Assembly: GCA_030704615.1 (NCBI GenBank) | Contig: CM060732.1 | Coordinates: 70,475,053-70,539,052, forward strand | Length of the DNA stretch: 64,000 nt | Source of the DNA: Takakia lepidozioides | Taxonomy: Eukaryota > Streptophyta > Takakiopsida > Takakiales > Takakiaceae | Direction of reading: 5' to 3' | Shown here: piece by piece, positions 56,901 to 64,000 of the stretch | Layout: the number at the start of each line of letters is the position of its first letter | Numbering within the stretch: position 1 is the stretch's first letter | Notes under the pieces: model-generated | What the model was told of the DNA's origin: nothing | What the model saw: the letters and a program-made list of their open reading frames with translations, nothing else | The model's database searches: none | Program-made: the position numbers and the translations under genes

Positions 56901-59900
56901 CATCACGCTCCTCAATGCTGTTGGCAAGACATTCTGCAGAGTTATAAGTACTCGTCTCGAGTTTGATCTGGAGTCTAGAGGTTGTTTCCACGAAGGCCAA
57001 GCTGGCTTTCGGCGAAACAGGGGCTGTGTGGATCATATCTTCACTCTAAGCCAGATTATCCAGGGAAGGAAAAAAGAAGGGAAACCCACTTATGTCTTTT
57101 TCCTGGATGTCAAAAAGGCTTATGACACAGTGTGGAGAGATGGCCTATGGTTCCGCCTCTGGTCTTGTGGGATCAAGGGAAAGATGTGGAGAGTTGTCCA
57201 CAACTTGTATGCTCACACCAAAAGCTGTGTCACTGTTAACGGACAGAAGTCCAACTTCTTTGACATAGACCAAGGTGTAGCTCAAGGATGTACTCTCTCC
57301 CCTCTGCTCTTCAATGTTTTCATCAATCAACTCCTCGAGGATGTGGAAAGTGAGGGATTTGGGTTAAGGGTGGGTGATACCACCATACCAGCCCTTATGT
57401 TTGCGGATGACTTCGCAGGCATAGGGGAGACTCCAACCAATCTCCAGGAGTTGATTGATTGCGCGAAGAGATACTTTGATCTTTGGGGGCTAGAGGCTAA
57501 TGTCAGCAAATGTGCAGTGGTAGCATTCAACGACAGAGGAGAGGGAGGAAGTGATCTTAAGTGGCAGTGGGGTAGCCAAGAGATCCCGGTCCTCCCTTCC
57601 TACACTTACCTGGGCGTTGAGTTCTCCTCCAATTGTAATTGGGATGCACATATCCGGAAAGTTGTTCAAACTGGCAAGGGCAAAGCTCTGGGGCTCACTA
57701 AATTTTTCCACTGCAGAGGGGTCAACTCTGAGGTTAAGAAAACCATGCTTTGTCGCGTTATTAGACCTGCCTTGGAGTACGGATCTGCTATATGGGTTGA
57801 TAACTCCAACCAGGCTAAGTCTCTAGAATCCATTCAAGTGGGGGTGCTTAAGGAGTGTATGTCAGCATGCTCCAAAACAGCCAATGTGGCTGTTCGGGGT
57901 GAGTTTGGCATTCCGTCCTTAAGCTCCCGACGAGATGAATTCAAGGTCAGATGGTGGGGTCAGCTGCAACATATGCCCAACACCAGATATCCTAAGTTAA
58001 TCGACTCTATATCTTGGAAACAGGACCGCCCTGTCAAACAGGCTAAGTCCTGGCAGAAGAGAGTAGAAGAGATCCTCAAGGACCTGGACCTGGATCCGCA
58101 AGTCTTGACCCTGCTGGATAAATCTGACTTAGAGGCTGTAGTGTCCTCAGCCATGTCTGTTGCCATGAGATTGTCTGATGAAAATGAAGTTAGGCAGAAA
58201 ACTTCCCTGAACTTGTTTCCAGTCGGTGACATGGGGGAGGACATCTTGGATAACCTCAAGGGTCTACCCACTCTCGGCACTAGACTGAAATTTAAACTCA
58301 GGGCAGGAAGCCTACCTTTGAACAGCAAACAGAAGCAGAGAGGAAAGGGAGAGTGCAATTGCCCGTTGTGTGGGCAATCTGAAGACAGTATTCATTTTCT
58401 GATACACTGTCCGGGGTTCTCTCACCAAAGAGACGCTCTCTTCAAATCTATTAAGGGAATTGTGCCTGTACCCCTGTTTACCAACTTTGAAAGTCTCGAG
58501 GCTGAGCCAAAAGCCCAGGCCCTCCTGAGGCCTAGTTTTTGGGCAAATCACACACAGCAGATTGATGCTTGTGTGAAGGGATTTATAGAGGATATCTGGA
58601 AAACCCGGATTAATTCTTTATATGGAGGTAAGTCTTACTACCAACGTCAGCCCCTGACAGAGGTAGGTTCTGTCCCTTTTGTTCCCGCTCAAACTGGGCG
58701 CGGGGTCAATGGCCACAAGGCTACGGCAAACAACGTCTTACGAGTACAATCTCGGGTATGATTTTCAAGTGGTCTTATGAATCTAGTGTTCACTGCAGGG
58801 CAATGGATGGTTAATTTCCTCAGCTTGTTGGTTTGGTATGGCAGGAACAAAAGTGGCTGATTGGCATCATCTTCATGGTGCCTGTCTACAGCTTAACCTC
58901 GGTAATTATCATCCAATACTTTCCAAAGGCACACTTATGTTGAGGGAGAAAAGAAGACTGTCAGGAGTTCATAGGTTTCATAGTAGGTGTTCAATTGTGG
59001 TTTGGCTTGTTCTGCATTTCAGTCCGGTGGTCTGGTCATGCTTATCATGCACGGTTCAGCATAGTTTGATTGTGCGTGCTTGTTTGTGTTTTCCTAATGG
59101 AGGAGAGGTGGAAGAAAGGAAGGGGTTGCATAGGGGAGGTAGCTACCTTGTACAACAGGGTTAAATGGTCAACAAGTTCTCATTTGCTCTCCGATGGAGT
59201 AGGTTGCAGTTTCTATCGTTATGGAGCCCGGCAATTTCAAGACCTTGCAATACATTTGGCGATTGCTATGAGGCCTTTGCCATGTATTCTTTCGGTTGCT
59301 ACCTCATTGCCTGCCTAGGTATGTGCCTGTCATGCGTGCATCCGAAGCAAATGGGTACGTCTGGTCTTTGGGCACATTGTTGAGAAGCTGACATCAACTG
59401 GTTGTTTCAACCACGAGGATTTTCTGATATGAAGTTTGTAACCAAAAAGCATGGATGTTTTATCTCTTCTGCCTGCATAAAGCAAATAAGTATCTAACAA
59501 TATCTGGCTCCCATTTTCAATGTATCATCCATCAGTGTTTCAAACAGAAGTGGCTTTAGCCATCTAATCAATAAGAACAGTGTTCATTTCAACACCGCTG
59601 CTGACAATTTGGACACACATGTGAGGGTACCGACACTGTCAGTAACCAAGAGCACAGAGAGAGGGGCATTGCTTGCCCAGTATTTTAGGTGGCAGCCTTG
59701 TAATGATGGGTCCCATGCTACTATAAGACTTTGTGGTAGATTGTGGGTTTTTCTGCCCTTGAATTAGTGCGCAGAGTCATTGATCCACCGGTTTTTGGAA
59801 AGCAATGCATGCTGTAATCCGCATTCTTTTTGAGTCTCTGTGCAGGGGAAGAGGACATGGCAGTTGAAAAGTTGGCGAGACAAGGGTCGTTGGGTTCTCA

Positions 59901-62349
59901 AACTCCTCTGCTGAATGGACATTTGCGGAAACATATGGTGTATCATCCAATTCCACTCAGATGGTGTATTGAGCCCTGGGAACTTGGTCGGCCATTCTAT
60001 GACATAGCCAAATTTGGTATTGTGCAATATGTAAGTTTCTCTGTAAGTGCAAAGCTTTAGTATTTTGGATGAATTCCTCTAAGTTCTCTCTGTAACAGCT
60101 GGTTTGGTAACAATGATGGCCACGGTCAACAGATGATATTGAAGACAGTGTGCTCCTGGCTGGCACTGCTGCTGGAAGAACTTGGTTCATATAAGGATGG
60201 TGAATTCGATTGGTCTACAGGGTAAGTCGAGTTATTACTGCTTGACCCATTCCCCTGCAGGTCTCTGTCTCCTTCAGAGTTTGTTTCTTGCTTTCTGGCT
60301 ATGTTGATTGGCTCTGCTTGCTGGGGACTTACAAAAGTTGATACCAGCACTATGTGTGTTTCATGTGCATGCTAGTCTCACAATAAGTTTTGGGGTTTGC
60401 AGGTATCCATACATAGTTCTGGTGCTCAACTTTAGCCAGATGTGGGCTCTCTATTGTCTCGTGCAGTTTTACCAAGTGACGAAGCAGGAACTTCATGAGA
60501 TCAACCCGTTGGCCAAATTTTTGTGCTTCAAGGCAGTTGTATTTGTGACATGGTGGCAGGGAGTGATCATTGCCTTAATTTTTTCTTCAGGCCTGGCATT
60601 TCAGTGGTTTTCAAGTGAAGCAATCTTGGCCGGGCATCTCAAGAACGGCCTCCAGGATTTCATTATTTGTATTGAAGTAAACTCGTGCTGCCCAACTCCC
60701 TCTGATCCTCCCTCCTTTCTCCATTTACCTTGAAGAAGTCCCTGGCTTACCTGGACCATTCCCTAGCTGCCAAGAAAATTCTGTGAGTCTGCACTGAAGT
60801 GCAAAGATACGAAGAAGTGATGCCTTAGCATTTAATGAACTCTTGGATCAGTTCCAAGAGCCAAGACTATGGCTGCCATCGTTATCTGGACTTTTACTAC
60901 TGGTCTCATGAACATTTCAGGGAGGTCAAAGCAAGGGCCTGCACAATTCAGCCTAGATATCTAAATGACAAATACTTTCTCAGCTGGCAATTCAGCCTAT
61001 CTTCTTGGGACAAGTGATTAAAAGTTGCATACAAAGATAAAAACATGGCTGTGGCTTGAGAAGATCTGAATGGGATAAGTTGCCAAATCCTCAGATCGTC
61101 TGTACCTCCAAAAATGTGTATAACCCTGAAGTCAAGGGGTCCAGGGCAAAACTGATTCTATTGGGTTGTGTTCTCATTCTCAGATGGCAATTGCAGCTGT
61201 TGCACATGTTTTTGTCTATCCAGCAACGCCATATCAAAGGGTGGGCAACAAGGAGCAGAGTTCGAATAGCTTCGGAATTATTACTGAAGCAGTGGATCAA
61301 AGCAATGACTTAGCCACACCCAGTGTGAAAGAGAGTATGCGAGATGTTGTATTTGGAGGCGGTGGGCAAGTAAGCTTTGCTGCTTTGCCCTTTTGATCAT
61401 TGTTGGTTTTATGTCTGTGTCCGACCTCAGATCAGTCAACAGATCATCGATCAGGCGTGCCTCATGTCAATAATGTCACTTGATTTGATTTAGAGAGAAC
61501 CCAAGAGGAGTCCCATTACCATTTTCAAGTTGGGACGTTGTAGACTCTTGAGGTAAAGTATTGTGCAGTTGACTTCTGCTCTTTAGCAAATCAGTGGTGG
61601 AGATCTTGTTAGTACGATTTCCCCATTCCAAAGTAGCATATTCTCTAGCCATCGAAAGCAGCAACAGGTTAACATCACCTGGAAGGAACAGCCACTTTGA
61701 GATAATTTTCTTGGTAGGAATTCAGCATCAGTCCATAGACATTGAAACCAGTAGCTGGTTAATCATCACAAAATCTGCAGCTTGATCTGCATTTGATGTC
61801 ACAGGATGGCAAGTTTTGATGCTGATCCATCTTAGTTATATTGGATGAGAGTGCAACGCAATTGTCAGGCTGCACCCTGAGGCTGACATCAAATGATGCA
61901 GCCAACTCAACTTCGTTGCAGAACCCCACTTTCATGTACTCTATGGATTTGATAGAAAACTCACTTCGCAACGCTGAAGAACGTGTACATGGCAGGTTGT
62001 GGAGGACGTGAAAATCACCATGTCTCAAGCAGTTGAGCCTTTCGAGACGGGTATCACAATGATCCATGAAACATTTCATGAGACAATCCAATCATGGGGC
62101 GGCAAGCACAAGAAAATGATAACTGAAGAAGAGACATATCTCATAAAGGGTGAGGATGATTCTCGTGGCAACGAAGAGGCAGGAATTCTGAAAACACAGG
62201 TAGTTTTGGAAGATAGCAGTGGAGACACCGAATGTTCCCTGGGAAGCAATCACAGCTGCTACGGAGGGGTTGTAGGAAAAGAAATTACAGAGACGTCCTG
62301 CAAAACTGAGAGCAGAGGGTTCGATTCTTCTCTTCTCAAAAGGTCCTGA
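53167..62349 (+). CDS. LAZ1/DUF300 (organic solute transporter alpha-like) membrane protein
   Basis: Multi-pass membrane protein of the Ost-alpha/TMEM184/LAZ1 family; plant LAZ1 proteins sit on the vacuolar membrane and affect brassinosteroid signalling and cell death. Eight exons: 53167-53310, 58845-58901, 59210-59318, 59846-60030, 60133-60221, 60403-60676, 61184-61369 and 61996-62349 (TGA), all in phase, 465 residues. Exon 1 carries the first membrane segment (WAVIVACLFVVFTLCFSLYL) and FEHLSSYNGPE. Then EQKWLIGIIFMVPVYS, DCYEAFAMYSFGCYLIACLG, KFGIVQY, LNFSQMWALYCLVQFY, FVTWWQGV, LQDFIICIE, SVKESMRDVV, and an acidic cytosolic tail. Intron 1 (53311-58844) contains a full LINE on the same strand. 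The start ATG at 53167 is the first of two close Met codons (also 53185). Confidence 0.93.
53881..53942 (+). repeat. (CT)n microsatellite in LAZ1-like intron 1
   Basis: Nearly pure TC/CT dinucleotide run, with a shorter one at 53814-53832. No coding role. Confidence 0.95.
54200..55183 (+). CDS. LINE ORF1-like protein with three 47-residue repeats
   Basis: Open for 327 codons, but the first ATG is at 54359; the frame upstream is open from a TTG. No known RNA-binding domain (RRM or CCHC) is recognised in the N-terminal half. The C-terminal half holds three tandem copies of a 47-residue (141-bp) unit beginning FGTLNGLPILKVYTRR, at about 54710, 54851 and 54992. The frame ends inside the start of ORF2 (109-bp overlap, ORF2 in the -1 frame). 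Called ORF1 by position. Confidence 0.6.
   Translation: MGSGWFLCLNLWPAKTIKNLAPININTPRGDPWELVTYAKSRASCVVFGVNPRMDDVSFKTTCSSLGLDFMANGTISRLDNRGMLKVAMTKSASNRVPHQFNLKEVRPLTGWRAVLDIGDSMGCSRKTTKGNNFNLRVSNRFDALDEVESKQPEGQDAPKCTEPERPESEGFGTLNGLPILKVYTRRTNSIHGVIVPKPSDGQSVPKCAEPERRVTEGFGTLNGLPILKVYTRRAKSIHGVIVPKQSDGQSAPMCAEPVRRVTERFGTLNGLPILKVYTRRAKSTHGVTVPLCRTVGRPGAITSYLDDKQFTRKGLACGWPLSTSQG
55075..58761 (+). CDS. LINE ORF2: endonuclease and reverse transcriptase, intact
   Basis: Open for about 1228 codons without a stop. The N-terminal apurinic-type endonuclease shows LRLATFNFSG, GQETW, VLLGDFNARVG, and SDHFLVW near residue 280. Reverse transcriptase (about residues 540-820) shows GPDGIVNELI, QAGFRRNRGCVDHI, FFLDVKKAYDTV, QGCTLSPLLF and the catalytic FADD. 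The C-terminal zinc motif is CNCPLCGQSEDSIHFLIHCP. The first ATG in frame is at 55318, after the endonuclease Glu of GQETW, so an ATG start would lose catalytic residues. ORF2 therefore probably depends on reinitiation, frameshifting from ORF1 or a non-AUG start. Nothing rules out activity from the coding sequence alone. Confidence 0.93.
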   Translation: MQNGWPSRSNHKLPRRQTIHTQRAGLRLATFNFSGLTNQRKQLEVGQVLRTNDIHICAGQETWETSDKLVGDVIGYKWAGKMCTLKAASAKRGQKGVGFFVRDFLFDNCEIINKGLRYEHSIWLKLNLKGGMSTKDLFVGCVYMPTEGTLSADADKAFEDVKLDCASFLAKGQVVLLGDFNARVGKGIHQDDIIGPFGEDELNSNGRRLINCLEELQLLTLNNRTRGDQVQWTREKPQTGERSIVDYIIMDKILFPQCANVLIDRTDIGTSDHFLVWTEIKRCFPTTKRSVKRSIRKWRIEKFHNEEVKAEYVQALQEALPHFVQSLQELQSRSVNARNEVERAVDSWESFVSSVADKIIGRKLIVCGRAVNWWTNEIKLKIAERRALYKECCNLETNRELWARYYQLRKDINQLVRSQKKLYWDKLYSEINSNHHGGNDKKFWLALQRLYKPKNGQQVQALKTTKGAVVTSSVDIVKTFETHYSILSRTSRSNSEGSSAEWRDTVGKTVPMIQNSPDELEYISMAYNAPISSSEIVEAIEHLNGYKAGGPDGIVNELIKHGGDPMIEALVLLFNLIWKTEMIPFRWRQGVIVNLYKKGDREEPGIYCGITLLNAVGKTFCRVISTRLEFDLESRGCFHEGQAGFRRNRGCVDHIFTLSQIIQGRKKEGKPTYVFFLDVKKAYDTVWRDGLWFRLWSCGIKGKMWRVVHNLYAHTKSCVTVNGQKSNFFDIDQGVAQGCTLSPLLFNVFINQLLEDVESEGFGLRVGDTTIPALMFADDFAGIGETPTNLQELIDCAKRYFDLWGLEANVSKCAVVAFNDRGEGGSDLKWQWGSQEIPVLPSYTYLGVEFSSNCNWDAHIRKVVQTGKGKALGLTKFFHCRGVNSEVKKTMLCRVIRPALEYGSAIWVDNSNQAKSLESIQVGVLKECMSACSKTANVAVRGEFGIPSLSSRRDEFKVRWWGQLQHMPNTRYPKLIDSISWKQDRPVKQAKSWQKRVEEILKDLDLDPQVLTLLDKSDLEAVVSSAMSVAMRLSDENEVRQKTSLNLFPVGDMGEDILDNLKGLPTLGTRLKFKLRAGSLPLNSKQKQRGKGECNCPLCGQSEDSIHFLIHCPGFSHQRDALFKSIKGIVPVPLFTNFESLEAEPKAQALLRPSFWANHTQQIDACVKGFIEDIWKTRINSLYGGKSYYQRQPLTEVGSVPFVPAQTGRGVNGHKATANNVLRVQSRV

Positions 62350-62555
62350 GGAGGGAGTAATCTCTTAATACACAGGAGTGGACTGGAGGATAGCAGGAAC
62401 AGCAAGAGCTAGGACAGGAGTTTTCTCAACTTCATTCATGTATCCAACCCATTTGTGCGAAGGTGACTGGATTGCAGTTTGTCACTAAAAGCTAGACTAG
62501 GTATTCCCATTTGAACGATGATGTTGTTGCTTGTTATTGCTTGTTTCATTTATCA
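62350..62555. other. Convergent gap between the LAZ1-like and PPR genes
   Basis: Only 206 bp separate the two stop codons, so the 3' UTRs probably overlap as antisense transcripts. Confidence 0.6.
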
Positions 62556-64000
62556 TCACCAATAGTCCCCACAAGAACACACCCCATTCTTGAAGTGATG
62601 GAACCGGCTGGCATCCCTTGCAACAATTTCTCGCCCAACAATTTTGGATATAAACTTGGTAGCAGTATGGCAATCGCCACATACTCTAAGGTTCTTCATT
62701 ATGCGAATAGGCGTACCAGGGGGCGTGCTCAGAAGCCCAAAGGCAATGGCCAGCTTTTCACTGTGATGGCAGAGAGCCTGTTCCTTTGTCTGCTGATCCA
62801 CATCATGCAAGACACATTTTGTGTTGGGCAGATATCCTGCCTGCCTCATCTTCCTATTTAATCTATCCAACTCGGCATATATGTCCTGTGTTTGTGGGTG
62901 TGATCTATCATCTACGCAAAATGTGTGTACCTTGTTCTTGACCTCAATCCAGCTGCGCCCTGGCTCCTTCTTCACACATCTGTGCTCCATTGCTGTTCTT
63001 ACCTTCGCAATATCGTTCCACCTGCCAGCTGCAGCGTAGATGTTTGAAAGCAATACATACACTCCAGCATTTTGCGGATTCAACTTGAGGATACATTCTG
63101 CAGCTCTTTCTGCTAGCACTACGTTGCCATGGATTCTGCAGGCACCAAGTAAGGCCCCCCACACTGGAGCATCTGGTTTAAATGGCATGGTGTTGATAAA
63201 CTCCTCTGCCTCATCCAATCGCCCTGAACGGCCAAGAAGGTCAACCATACAACTGTAATGCTTTTCTGTTGGTGTGATGCCATGCTCTCGACTCATGGAG
63301 AGGAAATAGTGATGGCCTTCATCCACCAGGCCCATATGGCTGCATGCAGAGAGCACTCCAATAAATGTGACATCATTTGGTTTTACCCTTTCCCGGAGCA
63401 TCTGTTGAAATAGTTGCAGGGCTTCCTTGCCATGCCCATGCTGAGCATATCCGGTGATAATTGCAGTCCAGGAGATCACATTGCGTTGTGCAATTTTATC
63501 AAACACTTGCTGTGCATCCTGCATGCTCCCACACTTGGCGTACATGTCGACAAGGGCATTCCCCACTCGGTCATCTGACTCGCATCCAGCTTTGAGAACA
63601 TGTCCATGTACCCACTTACCCTCTTCCAGGGCTGTTAGGCTGGCACAACCACCAAGGATGCTCATGAAAGTGACCCCATCAGGCTTCATGCCTTCCTTTT
63701 GCATTTGCTGAAAGATCTCTAATGCCTGAGCACCATGCCCTTGCTGAGCAAATCCTGCTATCATTGAATTCCATGAGATCAAATCTCGCTTGGGCAACTT
63801 GTCAAAAACACTACATGCATCCACCACACTTCCACACCTGTAATACATGCTGACAAGGGCATTCCCCACTCGTGTATCTGACTCAAATCCAGCTTTGAAG
63901 ATGGCTGCATGGAGCCGCTTCCCCTGTTCTAGAGCATCTGGACTGGAGCATGCATTGAGGATGCTGATAAACGTCACCACATTTCTTTCAGGCATTTTGC
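62556..64000 (-). CDS. DYW-class PPR protein, N-terminus beyond the window
   Basis: PLS-DYW protein, a likely organellar C-to-U editing factor. The visible 481 codons hold PPR repeats (VTFISILNACSSPDALEQGK, VGNALVSMYYRCGSVVDA, LISWNSMIAGFAQQGHG and so on) and the E/E+ region (LLGACRIHGNVVLAERAA, YVLLSNIYAAAGRW). The DYW domain has HSEKLAIAFGLL and CGDCHTATKF and ends CSCGDYW. The frame is open to the window edge; more repeats are expected there. Its repeats are diverged, unlike those of the gene at 45803-48790, so it has not had the same recent amplification. No intron seen. Confidence 0.95.
   Translation of the reverse strand, partial: KMPERNVVTFISILNACSSPDALEQGKRLHAAIFKAGFESDTRVGNALVSMYYRCGSVVDACSVFDKLPKRDLISWNSMIAGFAQQGHGAQALEIFQQMQKEGMKPDGVTFMSILGGCASLTALEEGKWVHGHVLKAGCESDDRVGNALVDMYAKCGSMQDAQQVFDKIAQRNVISWTAIITGYAQHGHGKEALQLFQQMLRERVKPNDVTFIGVLSACSHMGLVDEGHHYFLSMSREHGITPTEKHYSCMVDLLGRSGRLDEAEEFINTMPFKPDAPVWGALLGACRIHGNVVLAERAAECILKLNPQNAGVYVLLSNIYAAAGRWNDIAKVRTAMEHRCVKKEPGRSWIEVKNKVHTFCVDDRSHPQTQDIYAELDRLNRKMRQAGYLPNTKCVLHDVDQQTKEQALCHHSEKLAIAFGLLSTPPGTPIRIMKNLRVCGDCHTATKFISKIVGREIVARDASRFHHFKNGVCSCGDYW

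Larger units (their letters stand above)
54180..58761 (+). mobile_element. Non-LTR retrotransposon (LINE) in intron 1
   Basis: Two overlapping frames: ORF1 54200-55183 and ORF2 55075-58761, the latter with endonuclease, reverse transcriptase and zinc-finger tail. The 5' limit is not seen; the 3' limit lies between the ORF2 stop and the exon 2 acceptor at 58844. No poly(A) tail or target duplication could be recognised. Related 3' fragments occur at 14335-14500 and 36644-36893. It sits in the sense orientation of the host gene. Confidence 0.85.

Overview
This looks like plant nuclear DNA, most likely from a fern or another seed-free land plant. Reasons: multi-exon genes with GT-AG introns in consistent phases; a plant-type protochlorophyllide reductase; two intron-poor DYW-class pentatricopeptide (PPR) genes plus a decayed third; and dense nested retroelements. 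The species call is an inference; no sequence comparison could be run.

Layout. 1-6531 (+): 3' sixteen exons of a long-chain acyl-CoA synthetase. 8.2-9.6 kb: a tRNA-derived SINE and a decayed LINE 3' end. 10561-13157 (+): complete five-exon protochlorophyllide oxidoreductase. 14.3-15.1 kb: LINE fragment and two more SINE copies. 18060-18668 (+): a TPD1-like small secreted protein. 19393-34809: a Copia element, broken by a chromodomain Gypsy element (23724-34428), whose 3' LTR is in turn split by a Mutator-like DNA transposon (29548-34198). Each insertion has its own target-site duplication (5, 5 and 9 bp). The Mutator-like element carries broken methyltransferase-like and SWIM-finger genes and a minisatellite. 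36.3-38.6 kb (-): PPR pseudogene with a LINE fragment inside. 39979-42795 (+): F-box/Sel1-repeat protein. 43.2-44.1 kb (-): TRM112-like gene with a frame break. 45803-48790 (-): complete DYW PPR gene containing near-identical 303-bp modules. Its upstream flank (48.8-51.45 kb, -) is a tandem array of split PDF motifs of the organellar ssDNA-binding (OSB) family, the last of which is open in frame into the PPR. 53167-62349 (+): eight-exon LAZ1/DUF300 membrane protein, with a LINE whose 1228-codon ORF2 is intact in its first intron. 62556-64000 (-): 3' part of another DYW PPR gene.

The host genes are independent housekeeping genes: fatty acid activation, chlorophyll synthesis, protein turnover, tRNA/rRNA methyltransferase support, organelle RNA editing and a membrane transporter-like protein. 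The most unusual points are the PDF-array/PPR junction, the methyltransferase-like cargo of the Mutator-like element, a Copia primer site matching the anticodon arm of initiator tRNA, and repeated 110-128 bp tandem duplications that copy splice sites.
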